64,000 bases of DNA from Tetraselmis striata (taxonomy: Eukaryota > Chlorophyta > Chlorodendrophyceae > Chlorodendrales > Chlorodendraceae), in NCBI GenBank assembly GCA_006384855.1, contig VCJN01001319.1:61718-125717 (forward strand), written 5' to 3'. The notes below the pieces were generated by a model, which worked only from the letters and a program-made list of their open reading frames with translations, was not told the DNA's origin and searched no databases. Of this stretch, positions 1 to 11,214 are shown piece after piece. The translations under genes were made by a program, and so were the position numbers. How positions within the stretch are numbered: the stretch's first letter is position 1; each line of letters starts with the position of its first letter.

Positions 1-1036
1 GACGACTTCAACGACGTGTTTGCTTTCGCTAGGCAAGCAAGATACCCCGCACAACCCGGGTGCGTAGATGGCTGTGCTTTCATTCACCTGATTTCCGATT
101 TTCCCCGCGCAGGCAGTTGAATATCCTGACTGGATCTTCTGACGTCCACACTGCTCTTGATGGGTGCCATTTCTTCATTCACCTCTCGGACCAGCAACTT
201 GGATCCGCAATCACAGCCGTACAAAAACAAGCTGAGGACCTCATCTATCACGTCCTGACTTGGGCCAAGGATTGCGGGATGAAGATGGGGAGTTCTCTGC
301 GTCACGACGCGGAATACTACCTCTACGTCAGGAAGCCCCCGCCAAGCATTATAGATGACAACATCCGTTTCGATGATCCCCGAAGGTGAGATTTGTGTAA
401 AGTAGCCGGCTTGTATTTATCATCACTCCCTGAGTCGGTTGTGCCTTTCCAGGTTCTCTACATACATCATGCTGGGTCACTTCAAAGACACCGCGAAATT
501 GAAGGACGAGAACAGACAGACGGTGAGCAAGTACCAAAAGCCTATCGCTCTTTTCGCCAAGCACCTAAAGATGGCGGCAACAGACGGGACAACAATCGTC
601 GACGTCACAGCCGGAACCGGGACAACCGCGGTGCATGAGGGGTGCAACCCGGGTGAGTGACTTAATGGGATCAACATAAAAAAATAACGCCTTGTGCAGT
701 TTGCCACGCCTTGTCCAGGTCGCTGCCGCCTTTTCCGTGTTGTGGCACCATATGCATCCGAGCTACTCGTTCACACACAGGAACTTGAAGACGATCCTCA
801 TTGACAACCAGAAGACGCAAATCGTTGGGATGAAGTCCAGGATGACCTCATGGTTTAAAGAGAAGCCATGGGACGAGACTCAAAGACTGCGTCCATATGA
901 CTTCGAGAAGTGGCCGGGTCTACCCCTTCCAATGACCGAGGGAGAGGAGCGGGCAGAGCGTGCAGCGGCGGAGAAGAGGAGGCAAGAGGCGGCAGAGCGC
1001 CGAGGGGAATATGTGATCGAAGATGATGATATGTAG
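1..1036 (+). CDS. DNA methylase-like protein, 3' part (gene enters from the left edge)
   Basis: Three exons can be read: 1-385, 453-630 and 719-1036 (stop TAG at 1034). Intron 1 has clean GTGAGA...CAG borders. For intron 2 I chose donor GTGCAT at 631 because it keeps phase and joins exon 2 to exon 3 as GTGTTAVAAAF; the stronger-looking GTGAGT at 653 leads to a stop in the next exon. Exon 2 has the segment KYQKPIALFAKHL followed by VDVTAGTGTTAV, which resembles the QKP and FxGxGTT motifs (motif I, S-adenosylmethionine binding) of beta-class N4-cytosine/N6-adenine DNA methylases. In that class the catalytic (D/N/S)PP(Y/W) motif lies N-terminal to motif I, so it should be left of the window. The C-terminus is charged (ERAERAAAEKRRQEAAE) and ends in EDDDM. 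Such methylases occur in green algae both as host genes and inside mobile elements; retroelement debris follows directly. Family call moderate, activity unknown. Confidence 0.5.
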
Positions 1037-1065
1037 TACAATTCCGCAAAATTAGCCGCTCAAAT

Positions 1066-1270
1066 GTTTTGTCCCGGCTTTGATAGAGTTTCAGCCCCAG
1101 ACGACACAAACTACTTGTAGCCATTGCGGCCCCCGCACCTTTTTTTTTGTCCCAGTTTGGACGGAGTTTCAGCCCCCGATGGCGCAAACTTCTTGTAACC
1201 ATCCCGTTTCCTTCACTCTTTTGATTTGTCCCTATTTGGACGGAATTGGTGTCCCCGACTTGGCACAAAA
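1066..1270. repeat. Imperfect tandem repeat, about 75-80 bp period, three units
   Basis: Three successive units begin with TTTGTCCC or a close variant (about 1068, 1148 and 1221). They share GGACGGAGTTTCAGCCCC and CAAACTTCTTGTA-like segments. They lie just downstream of the methylase-like gene, and a TGTAA at 1194-1198 inside the second unit could serve as its polyadenylation signal. Confidence 0.55.
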
Positions 1271-1329
1271 TGAACCAACCGGCATTCATATATCAGCTTT
1301 CAATCCAACCGCTGCCCCCAAACCCTAAT

Positions 1330-2860
1330 TTAGACCTAACCAAAATGCACCGCGTGCCTCGGTGCAAAGTAGGTTGCATTACTACTACTAGCGGAGGACT
1401 GCGCGTCACCATCACATCTCATTTTACGGCCACTCCCCCGGGAGTTTGTACTGGTGAGGCCGCCTTTGCTGCTCAGCAATCGCTTCCTATCGGTGGTATG
1501 AGTACAGCCAATACCATTACTACATGCGCTTTTGTAGCTCTCAAGATACCGTCGCCCCGCGAATTCGTGGCACCCCCTTCATCAGCGGCAACTCCTTCCC
1601 TACTAAAACCGCAGTCAGGCGGTACTACTACAGCTCCGCTCTCGGGTATAGGCACGGGCGCTGCCTCTGGTGATGAACCAACGACCATGGTGGTCCAACG
1701 CCACCTCAGCCGTGCAATTCGCTTGCGTAACTTCGTGGCCCTCGCTTTTGGCTTCAAGCGTACCGATGCCGCGGCCTCGCGACTTGATACCATGCGCTTG
1801 TACAACGCGTGCGGGCGGGGCTCCCTATCGCTTCTCCAGTCGGATCACGAGCCAGCCCGCAAGCTTCCCCATGCTGCTTATTCGCGGGTGATGGGCCTTC
1901 GCCCGCGCGGGGCTCCGCGCTCGTCACATGCCATGGCCCATCGTGTGGTATTGACCCCTTATGGCTTCGCTCTACAGATGGCTCGAACCGGAACTAACGC
2001 AACGGATTTCGTCGTGGATCATCTGCCCACGTGCCCCGTCGCGAACCACAAGCACCGCATGCATGCCGCTTTCAAATATCTGTGGGCTTCCATGGCGACT
2101 GAAGCGGGGGCGGTGTTCGACTGGGACCGCTCGGGAGTCGGCGACTTGACCCTTGAGACGAGTGGGCTGCTGCGCCCAACCGACTGCTCGCGGCGGTAGG
2201 ATTTGATGCTGGCGGGGTGCGTGGGGGGGGGGGGGGGGGGCGTGCGGTTGCATGATCGATTTCGCGTATGCGTCGTTTCCTCCACGACCCCCACTTGGGG
2301 CAACGACCCCCGATGGTGCGTCCCGGAGGTCGCGGCGACCGAGGCGGAGCACAACAAGCTTGCGGTGGACCGGGCGTCTTCCGCCCCGGTTCACCGCTAC
2401 TACCCTTTTGTAGTTGAGGACTACCACGGCCGCCTCGGAAAATCCGCTTTGACGGTGGTCTACATCTTCGCGGTGTTGCTTGTTGTGCGCAACTTTCCTG
2501 GCGATCTATCTGCCCCGACTTCATGCTTCCTTCGTGGTCAGTCCGTCCATGCTCTTCGGAACTTTGTCGCCATCCAGCCCGTTGAGTTCCGCCATCACTT
2601 TTCGTGCACGCGGCGGATGTTATTGCAGCGAGTCTATGCTTGCGTGCACAGTACCTTGGGCGGCATTCTCTCTGCCGGAGTGTAGACGGCCAAGTCCGAT
2701 GCGTCTGCCCGTGCTCATTCCGCACCCTCTTCTGGTGTTGCTTCCACCGCGCAATATGCTGCTTCTATTGCTGTAGTAGACGTTTCCTATTGCCTTTTCG
2801 GGTGATTTCCTTATGGCCTTTTGCAGCTAGCTCATGTATCTGAAGCATATCAGCATATAT
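1330..2860 (+). mobile_element. Decayed 3' end of a non-LTR retroelement
   Basis: The open frame 1246-2199 continues, after a frame break at a G-run (2222-2240), into a second frame to 2685. The translation has the layout I know from C-terminal parts of algal and fungal non-LTR retroelement proteins. First comes DHLPTCPV...KHRMHAAF, like the DH..HCP zinc-finger/H-rich segment. It is followed by a stretch like RPTDCSRR, then CVSSTTP, then EVAATEAEHNKLA, and finally YYPFVVEDYHGRLGKSAL, which resembles the PFVVETFGRLG motif of these proteins. No reverse-transcriptase motif is visible here, so the copy is 5'-truncated. The 3' tail ends in TTTTGCAGCTAGCTCATGTA near 2838. A second copy lies at 8656-9445 and a tail-only copy at about 25070-25200. 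Confidence 0.6.
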
Positions 2861-2927
2861 ATTAATGCGCTCGCGCTCTACTGATGTGAATCACAAAAAG
2901 GCCCGTAACAGATTTAAAACCGCTAAA

Positions 2928-3020
2928 AGCGGTAGCACTAACGAATCCACACAGCAAACCGCCTGAAAGCGGTCCGCATCGATCCCGCCGCCGCACGAGC
3001 ATGATCGGGGTGGGATTGAC
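2928..3020 (-). mobile_element. Terminal fragment related to the 36-kb retroelement 3' end
   Basis: Read on the minus strand, the segment has GCGGGAT, ATGCGG, a hairpin of the form CCGCTTTCAGGCGG and then TTTGCTGTGT. The same order (GCGGGATGCGG, CCGCTTTTAGGCGG, CTTGCTGTGT) ends the fragment at 36.0-37.0 kb. Only about 40-60 bases are shared. A second small hairpin (ACCGCTAAAAGCGGT) lies beside it. Confidence 0.45.
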
Positions 3021-3035
3021 GCGCGCGCTCTAGTA

Positions 3036-3150
3036 GTGGTACCCGTACCTGCACTGTACTCGTACTGCTGATTGGCTGGCGAATGGCCTATCCGCTACGG
3101 TCGCGGGTATAGAGATACGAGTACAAGTAGTGCAGGTAATGCTACGAGTA
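3036..3150. repeat. Inverted repeat of TACCTGCAC/GTACTCGTA units upstream of the first TRPV-like gene
   Basis: GTACCTGCACTGTACTCGTA near 3045 is matched in inverted orientation by TACGAGTACAAGTAGTGCAGGTA near 3117-3140. The arms are about 19-23 bases with small mismatches and lie roughly 310-420 bases upstream of the start codon of the next gene. Further GTAC/GAGTA units follow to about 3165. A regulatory role is possible but nothing shows it. Confidence 0.4.
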
Positions 3151-3457
3151 GTACAGGTACAGGCGGACGATAGGACGATGAGCGGCGCGCGCTGCTATCC
3201 GACGGGCGTACGACACTCCTTGCGGACGAGTAGTTATTAGCCCGCGGCAGCGCCAGTTACCCCTCTGCAACAAGCGCTTACCCAGCGGGAGGAGGGGGCC
3301 ATCAGCCGTGCTCGCTTCTTTGTCTGCGCCGCAGACGAGGATATTGCGAAGTTGCTCCCGGCCGGTGGAGGCGAGAGCTGTTCAGTCAGCTGACATCAGT
3401 AATAACCTCGCGCGCAGCCGCAACGCGATACGAGGTATTCATAGCGACAGGGGCAAC

Positions 3458-6400
3458 ATGCCGAGGCTCCTCAGCTCCATGAAGCGGTCGCTGCTCGGGA
3501 ACAGGGTGACCGATGGGGGCGCGGACGACCGCAGTGGCGATGGCGTTGAGGATCAGGCGATGCTCATGAACACCCGGGGGACGATGTGGCATATGGTGGG
3601 TGCTCCTCCTGGCCTCCTTGGCGACCGCGCACTCCGCTATGCGGTGCTGCTTTTAGGAATATATGTACGCCCCTATATATGTAATATGTGGGCTTGTCTG
3701 CCAGCTCGGACGAGCAGCGCATGCGGTACGTACGCACCGCGCGTACACCTCTGGCCGCTCGCGCCCGCTGATGGACCGCACGCGCCTGCTCCCTGCGCAG
3801 GTTGCTAACGCCAAGGGTACCGGGTGCGACGACGCGCTGGCCGCCCTGAAGGAGTGGTTCCCGAACGAGGCGTGCACCAAGTACTCGCTCAAGTGGTACG
3901 ACGCCGGGCAGCAGGAGCAGCACGAGTGCTCCAAGTTAATGGACGATCACCGAGACCACCTCCCGGAGTCGAGGGCGAAGGCGCTGATGAGCGATGGCGT
4001 GTTCTACATCGGGCCAGTGGTACCGTCGCGCACACACCTCTGCTTGCTGCTGTGAGTTGAACTGCTGAGCCTTGGGCCGAGACAGATACTGACATCCCCG
4101 CAAGAGAAAAGTCTGACCTCCCCGTGACGGGCTGCCTGGTGCCAACACAGGGGGACAACATCCTGCATCTCTGCTATCTGCTGAAGAAGTACAAGCTGGG
4201 GCACTACTTGGTCGAGGTGTTTGGGGCACGGCTGGTTAATATGCCATACCAGCTTCGCAGAAAGGAGGATGACGTTCCCACCATCTATGCCGGCGAGGTG
4301 GTGCTGCACATTGCCATCGTGAACAAGGAGATCGAGGAGGTCGAGTTCCTGCTGAAGCACGGCGCGCACGTGGACATCCGCGCCTGGGGCCCTTTCTTCG
4401 CGCAGGGCTCGGCATGCTACTACGGGGAGTACCCACTGTCCTTCGCAGTGTGCATGGAGACACCGGACATCATCAAGCTCCTCATCGAGAAAGGTGCAGA
4501 CGTGGATGCGCAAGACTCATACGGCAACACCGCCCTCCACCTCGCGGTGCTAAAGTCACTGCCGGGGATGTACGAGCTGCTGGCGGACAAGTACAAGGCA
4601 TGCCAGGACATCACCAACGCGGAGGGCCTGACCCCTCTCACACTTGCGGCCAAGCAGAACAACGTCGAGATGTTTCAGCGCATCATGGACTACCAGAGGA
4701 CCATCGTCTGGGCGTACGGCCCCGTCACATGCTACCACATCCCGCTGGAGGATGTGGACACCGTGCAGAACAGGGTGCGCTGCGCAGCCTACCCCCATGA
4801 TGTATGCCGGCTGCACCTGCCACTTCCTGCATAAATCCCAATGCCCGGTTCAACAGATGATTGCGGGAATGCATACACACATTGACACAAATGCCGCTGG
4901 TTTGTGCAGGATGAGGAGGGCAACATCACACAGCGCACCATCCCCGCGCTCAAAATCATCGCCGATCTCGGCAACGCCCAGTTGCTGGAGACGGGCTTCA
5001 TCAACAAAATCCTGCAGAAGAAGTGGGACGATTTCTCCAAGTGGATCTTCTACGCACAGATGCTGTGGTACGCCATCCTGATGGTGGCCGTGTCCATCCT
5101 GGTGGCGCTCAAGCGTGACGCGGCTGATGGCGGGCTCACCCTCTTTGACCGGACCAAGATTGGCTGCTGGTTTGTGGAGCTCGGCCTTGGGAGTGAGCTG
5201 GATGAGGCCACCTGCGCGTCAGTGGGCGCCACAAAGGTGGAGCGCACGCTGGACAAGGACCCCGTGATATTGCTCATGGAGTACCTTGTCCTGGGGCTGG
5301 TGCTTGGCACCGCCCTGCTGGAGCTGTACGATGGAGCCCAGTGGCTGCGGGCCTTCATGGCGCAGACGCAGTGGCTGCGCTCGCTCAAGAACAAAGTGTG
5401 CGCCAGGAAGCCCAAGCTTGTGGCCATTGATTCGCCCACGCTCGCCAGTGGATCAAGACTCTCGGTGGAGAAGGGTCCGCAGATGGACAATGACACCGCG
5501 GCCCCAGGGGACTGGCTTGCATTCGGCAAGACCGTGGTGCGGACCGTGTTTCATGAGCTCAAGAGCCAGGCCAACCCCATCTCCTTCTTCCTATACGCCT
5601 TCATCGTCATCATGCTGTTCCACTTTTCGGTGTGGCGCGAGCGCCAGGTGGACCCAGCCTACGAGCCCTGGACGGAGTACACCCAGGATGTGGAGCTCGC
5701 GCTCGGGGTTGTCTGCGGCTGGGTCTACGTCCTCTACTTCACCTCCGGATTCAGGTCCACTGGGCCGCTGGTGGTGCGCCCTTGTCGTCACGCACGTTGC
5801 CCCTCTCCTGCCTTTCTCTGGCCTGAGCAGCCCTGCGCAAAGCCCTCGCTGATCGGCTCCTTGCGCAGGTGATGATGCTCAAGATGATCTACCGCGACGT
5901 GCTAAAGTTCATGGCGATCTACCTCTTCATCGCCATCGCCTTTGCCCAGGCGCTCTACCTCCTTGCGCATGACGAGGTGCGGCCCTGGCATGCTCTCTTT
6001 CCCTGCATGTTCAGAGCCCGGCATCAGCCCCAACGCACTTGAACCGCGGGTCCTCCTCGCGTTCTTCCGTATGTGCCTGCGCTGACCGAGTCCCCCGGCC
6101 TGCGCCGCAGACGATCGAGGAGCACACCGGCATGGTCAACTGCAACTTCTGCAGCGTGGGCGACAGCCTGCTCACGCTCTTCCGCTTCACGCTGGGCGAC
6201 ATCAACTACGACTACTTCACGCACGAGAGCGCCTCCCGCATGATGAATTTTGTGTTCATCACCTGGGGCATCGTCTCCAACATCCTGATGCTCAACCTGC
6301 TGATCGCGCTGATGAACAGCACGTACACTGCAGTGGACGAGGAGGGCGAGCAGATCTGGTGCCGGCGCTGGTCGCGCATCGTGCTGCTCATGGAGCGGCG

Positions 6401-6791
6401 CCTGCCGTTTTTCCTGCAGGACAAGAAGCGGCTGGGCACGGAGGTGGTGAAGGATGGCGTCAAGAAGTACATGGAGGTCTTCCAGCATGACAGCAGCTCG
6501 GAGCCAATTAACGGGGAGCTGAATGAGTCATTGGAGGCCAAGCTGAAGCGCGTCGAGGAGCAGGGGCAGTGGATCCAGGAGTGCCTCAAGAAGGTGCACA
6601 ACCTGCAGCCCGAGGAAGAGAAGATCACAAACAAAGAGAAGGAGGAACAGGAGAATGCACGCAAGAACATGTTTTCTATGGCGGTTGCCCACACCATTGA
6701 GCAGCGCCAGCAGGCCAAGAGGGCAGAGCGGAGCCCTGAGACGGCAGCCGGCGCGGTGGCCCAGGCCATGCCCAGTAGGTTCCATCAATAA
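3458..6791 (+). CDS. TRPV-like cation channel with N-terminal ankyrin repeats (copy A)
   Basis: Six exons: 3458-3595, 3801-4019, 4151-4774, 4910-5773, 5869-5976 and 6111-6791, all phase 0 with GT-AG borders; predicted product 877 residues. The start ATG at 3458 (context CAACATGCC) is supported because the paralogue at 31-35 kb begins with the same MPRL. Residues about 120-327 hold four to five ankyrin repeats (for example GNTALHLAVLKSLPGMYELL). Exons 4 to 6 carry hydrophobic helices fitting a six-helix channel: WIFYAQMLWYAILMVAVSIL, FFLYAFIVIMLFHFSV, LGVVCGWVYVLYFTSGF and MAIYLFIAIAFAQALYLL. A pore-like LFRFTLGDINYDYF and a last helix ending NLLIALMNSTY follow, the latter like NMLIALM in TRPV channels. 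The C-terminus is a charged coiled coil. Expected in a membrane, possibly ciliary, conducting Na+/Ca2+; ion and stimulus cannot be read. I see no TGTAA in the next 600 bases. Confidence 0.85.
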
Positions 6792-8655
6792 GCCCAACAG
6801 CGAAAGGCTTTGTCCTCCCGGCCACAGAACACACGCCGGAAGTGAGTTGGCCGGTGGAAACCCGGTGCAACCTGATGGCCTTGCCCGTCCCAGTAGTAAT
6901 ATTAAATCGATCACACATCACCTACATGTGTGTCCATGTGCACACATGCCGAGCCCCATCTTCCCCCAATGAGGCGTGGCTGTGATGCCTCTGATCCCCG
7001 TCAGCATAGCCATTGCTCTGCACGCGGCTTGGCTCCCCCCTTCCCCCGGTTATCGCACCTGGTTCCGCTAATTATTACATTTGCAGTCATTAGTCCGCTG
7101 AAAAAGTCAACGAGCTCAGCCATGACAGAGGGCCGTTGAACCCCTCTCGAAAGTACACTGTCACGGAAGAGCGCGGTTCTCGCCATTCTTGCAATTTTCG
7201 TGTTCCTCCATGGGTTACATAGCTGCCACATGTCCCGGGCATATCAATATCACTCTCAACAAGCCGTGCAGCAGCATTCAATCAGGGTAGTTGAGATCAT
7301 GATACGGTCTGCATTTTTGTGCGACACTACCTACGTGAGGCCCTACTAGCCAGAACCCCTTTGTTGCTGTTTTTCTAATTAAGGCCGTTATCATCGCATC
7401 TCGCAGTTGAATCTTTCTTAGATATAAAGTAACGCTACAGCGAATATTTGTTGGTGAGTGAGGCCGGGGTATGTGAGCGGGTTGCTCTTTTACTTGCTTT
7501 ATTGTTATATTGACCTACACCATTTTGTGTTTTTTTCATGTATCATTATAATCGCTATATCCGTGGCGCACCGCGGGCGGCTGGGTTGTTGGCGTCACAT
7601 TGCTCGCGATTTAAAAACGAATCGCACTAGTGCGCGACCAATACTACACATAAATTGCCGTAGTTGTGGACGAAGATGAGTTCGTCATCTGCGGATATTT
7701 GCACCCCTCCCCACAAGTCCGAGGCCCCTTTTCCGCCAGATCTGAGTCTTCTGATAGATGGAGATGTATGTTAGAAGGTTTGTGACCTGAAGCCCTAGTA
7801 TATTGCTCATGCATGATCAGCCGTTATCACTATAGGGTTGAAACAAACACCATGACCTTAACAACTGCGCCACACGAGTGGTCATGGCGCCAGCACATGG
7901 GGCGTTTCAAGTGCCCCCACAACACCGGGGTTCGTGCCCAACACGGGCCACCGCGCATGCATAGAATACGGCACATGGCGCGGGATGGCCATGGATCTTT
8001 GAGGACATTGAATTGAAATTGAAATCATGTTAGCAGCAAAGGGGCTAGGACGTTGTTGGGCGCGGTGGCGCCATGTAGAAAGCGTGTCGATCCAATGCAT
8101 GGTGTGTGATGATTGATACCATCGCAACTGCAGCGTTGCCCTTGTCGAGCACTTTCCCAAACAAAACACGCGGGCATTCATAACGTTGCAAGGATTGCTC
8201 ACCAAACTCCAAAATAAATCTCATTAAATTCTACTCGGCCGAGGCAGAGCCCACACAAATTCAATTTGCACACTTCACACCTCGCCTCACCTACTCGTAC
8301 CCACAGTTACCGATGCTTGCACACGAGCAACGGTGAGCAAGTAAATTTAAATTGGGCACCACGTGCTAGTCAGCCGCTCCACCGCTCAGACTGAGCTGTT
8401 TTGAGGGCATGTTATCTCGTCTAACCTCTTTGGAACCACATAGTGTAGTCACAACTCAAACTTCCGGCCGGCCTCTTTCGTTTCCAAGCCCCGCCTCTTT
8501 CCATCACGCGACCAATAGCTTGATCATTTTCTGGATAACCCCGGGTAGTCGCAAGTAGTACGAGCGACTGCCGCTAATAATCGACAGTACGGGAATCACT
8601 CATGCCGCACTCGCCCCGCCCCGTAGGCTTTTCAGTCTGCACATTACGGTAGTAA
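6792..8655. other. Intergenic region, no gene recognised
   Basis: Only short open frames with no recognisable domain. Composition becomes AT-rich around 7450-7560. I found no copy of the other repeat families of this window here. Confidence 0.5.
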
Positions 8656-9445
8656 TCTACCGACGGGTTTTACAAGCACCGCATGCATACCGCTTTGAAG
8701 AATCTGTGGGCATCTGTGGCAATTGATGCGGGGGCGGTGCTTGACCGGGACCCCTCGGGAGCCGGCGACTTGACCCTTGAGACGAGTGGGCTGCGCCCAG
8801 CGGACCGCTCGCGGCCGTCGGACCTGACCCTGGCGGGGTGAGGGGGGGGAGGCGTGCGATTACATGATCGACTTCATGTGCGTGTCCTCCACGACCCCCA
8901 CTTGGAGCAACGACCCCCGCTGGTGCATCCCGGGAATCGCGGCGACCGAGGCGGAGCATGCTAAGTTGGCAGCGGACGGGGCGTCTTCCGCCCCAGTGCA
9001 CGGTGTTCACCGGTACTACCCTTTTGTGGTTGAGGACCGCGGCCGTCTCGGGAAGTCCACTTCGGCGGTGGTCTACATCTTCGCGGTGCTGTTGGCTGTG
9101 CGCAACTTCCCTGGCGGTCCTTCCGCCCCGACCTCTTGCTTTCTTCGTGGTCAATCCGTTCAGGCACTTCGGAACTTTGTCGCTAGCCAACCTCCTGAGT
9201 TCCACCGTCACCTGTCGCGCACACGGTGGGGGCTGTTGCAGCGGGTCTCGGCTTGCATGGTACCCTGGGCGGCATTCTCTCTGCCGGTGTGCAGATGGCC
9301 AAGTCTGATGCGTGTGCTCGTGCCCACTCCGCGTCTTCTCATGTTACTGCTTCCACCCCGCAGTCGTTGTAGAGGACCTTTCTGATTGCCTTTTTTTTTG
9401 GTGATTTCCGATATCGCCTCATGCTTCTAGCGCTCATGTAAATAA
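8656..9445 (+). mobile_element. Second copy of the non-LTR retroelement 3' end, truncated
   Basis: Nucleotides match 2055-2860 over the whole length with many point differences, estimated by eye at about 80-85% identity. It starts abruptly at the ACAAGCACCGCATGCAT segment. The zinc-finger part is broken by stops (8690-8760). The second part remains open from 8864 to 9385 with CVSSTTPTWSNDPRW and YYPFVVEDRGRLGKS. It ends with the same tail (about 9310-9440), including TGATTTCC and GCTCATGTA. No independent function is likely. Confidence 0.6.
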
Positions 9446-10270
9446 TAATCTACCGACTCCGCGCAATGTTACGGTCGTCTTGGCCGTCCACCTGCCGCCA
9501 TCACTGAAATTATCCCGCAGGTCGCGGCGCTGATCACCCCGCCGCGCCGGTTGTGGCGGTCCGCTGGCCACGTCCGCGGTCCGCCGTTGCTGCCGCCATC
9601 TCGCCCGCCTGAGCTGTCCTCGGTAGGGGCCCCAAGGGGGATTGGAGGAGAAAGGCGGGACCCCCCCCCCCCCCCCCCCTTCCGGATGTCGTTGCTCGCC
9701 TTCGCACCGCTTGCCGCCGCAGCGCGCCTCGCCGCTATGGCCGCCCCTCCATGGTCAGACCGGGCTGGCCGCTAGTGGGCTCCTCCCGTTGCATGGCACC
9801 GACTCTCTCATGACACCCCGCTCCTGTCGCATGGCCCCTGATGAGTCGCCGCCATGCCCCGGCTCTCCGCCCCACAACGCCCTCCCCACATTTAAGGGGA
9901 TGAGGCCCGTGTTCCTGTCGGCCTAACTTGAAGTTTGGCTGGTAGTGGCGGGTCCACGGATCATGCGACGACCCGGTACCCCTACGGGGGGCGAAGGCGC
10001 CGCGCGCCGCGGCGACAAGCGGCACGAAAGCGAGCACGACCGGCCTGCCGGCCACGGAGCAACGACACTCGGAGGGGGCGAACGAAGATGTCTTGGGGAT
10101 TCGGTGCGCCACTGTAAGCCTGCTGCCCTGGTTCTGTACATGTGCATTGGCCTACAAGCGCTTCGCCTCCCGCAGCTACTGCCGCCTGAGGTTGTCCAAG
10201 CGAGCCTGGGGGCCGCACAGCCGGCAGGGGGCGGTGGCAGGAGGTATCAGCCGTATAAACCGTAAAGGCG
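9446..10270. other. GC-rich intergenic region with a C-run
   Basis: Holds a run of about 20 C at 9660-9680. Open frames on both strands are proline- or arginine-rich and look like composition artefacts. No exon could be supported. Confidence 0.4.
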
Positions 10271-10760
10271 TCAGGCAGCGGGGCCTGCCAGCAGCAGCTG
10301 CGCGCGTTCCTTCAAGTCAGAGTCGATTCCCTCTGCCTCTGCCCTTGGCGCTGGGGCTGCCTGAGCAGGAGCCGCCACTGTCGGGCCGGATACCACCTGC
10401 AATGGTACAGGGGGGTCAGAGCTTTGCGAGGCCGGCAGGCACAAGGGAAGGTGGGGGGGGGGGGGGGGGGGGGGGGGTTCTCTTGAAGCTCGCAGGCCCA
10501 GTGGTGCAGCATGCCTCACCTCGTTATGACCTGGTTCACGAGCTCGTCGCCCTCCTCTCCTCCTCCTCCCCCTGAACACACAATCCACACTCTCAGTCCA
10601 CCCGTGCCGTGTTGTATGGTGGCGGATGCAAGGTGTTGCGCAAACGAAAGGGTGGGGGGGGGGGGGGGGGGGGGTCTGCCACAGTACCACACCTCAAACG
10701 CGTCGTCGATGGCATCCCCCATCTCCATTCGGAAGACATTTCGTTTCCGCAAGGTCTTGG
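10271..10760 (-). pseudogene. VPS2: Fragment of a VPS2/CHMP2-like ESCRT-III gene (3' exons only)
   Basis: Three exon-like pieces read on the minus strand. 10760-10693 ends in MEMGDAIDDAFE before GTGTGG. 10571-10520 is Glu-rich and ends in GDELVNQVITR before GTGAGG. 10396-10271 follows TTGCAG and ends with IDSDLKERAQLLLAGPAA and a stop. The pieces match the C-terminal part of VPS2: the MGDAIDDAFE segment, the acidic linker, the DELVNQV helix, and a closing (D/E)xxLxxR-type MIM1 motif that would bind the Vps4 MIT domain. The middle piece is 1 base out of frame between its splice sites. The N-terminal SNF7 helices are absent, and only about 450 bases separate it from the next gene's 3' end. I read this as a broken, partial copy. 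Both introns carry long C-runs on the coding strand (10451-10477 and 10655-10674 as G on the plus strand). Confidence 0.55.
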
Positions 10761-11214
10761 CTGTAGTAGGTCTCCTAGTGCCCTACCTGGGGCTGTGATT
10801 GGGGCGTGAAACCCCAGCCGCTCAGGTGCCCTATCTGGGGTCGCCACCAGAGTATGAAACCCTATCTGAAAACCTATCTGACCAGGTAGGTCTCACGGTG
10901 TCTCGGTCGTCATGCCTCCGCGAATATGGCAGACGCTACGGCAACACCAACACATTGTATTTGGACTGTTTATATGTAGCCACCAATACTACCTGTATTG
11001 AATGACTGAATACTAAACCATGGCTAGTGAATATTGCGCATAATTTCGCGGTGGAGCGTTTCATGATTTCGTCAATGCAATAAATGAGTATTTGTGTGCG
11101 TGCTATATACAAGCGCTGTGTTTTCATACAGCATTCCACAAATTAAATCAGAAATCAGATGCGCGAGCGCGCCAAGCTATGGGAATGATGCTACAGGACA
11201 TAGTGCTAAAAAGG

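Noticed and set aside
5050-5529. Minus-strand open frames opposite the TRPV-like exons (and their mirror at 31-34 kb)
   Set aside because: Shadow frames. The plus-strand frame has the conserved channel helices, and both paralogues conserve it at protein level.
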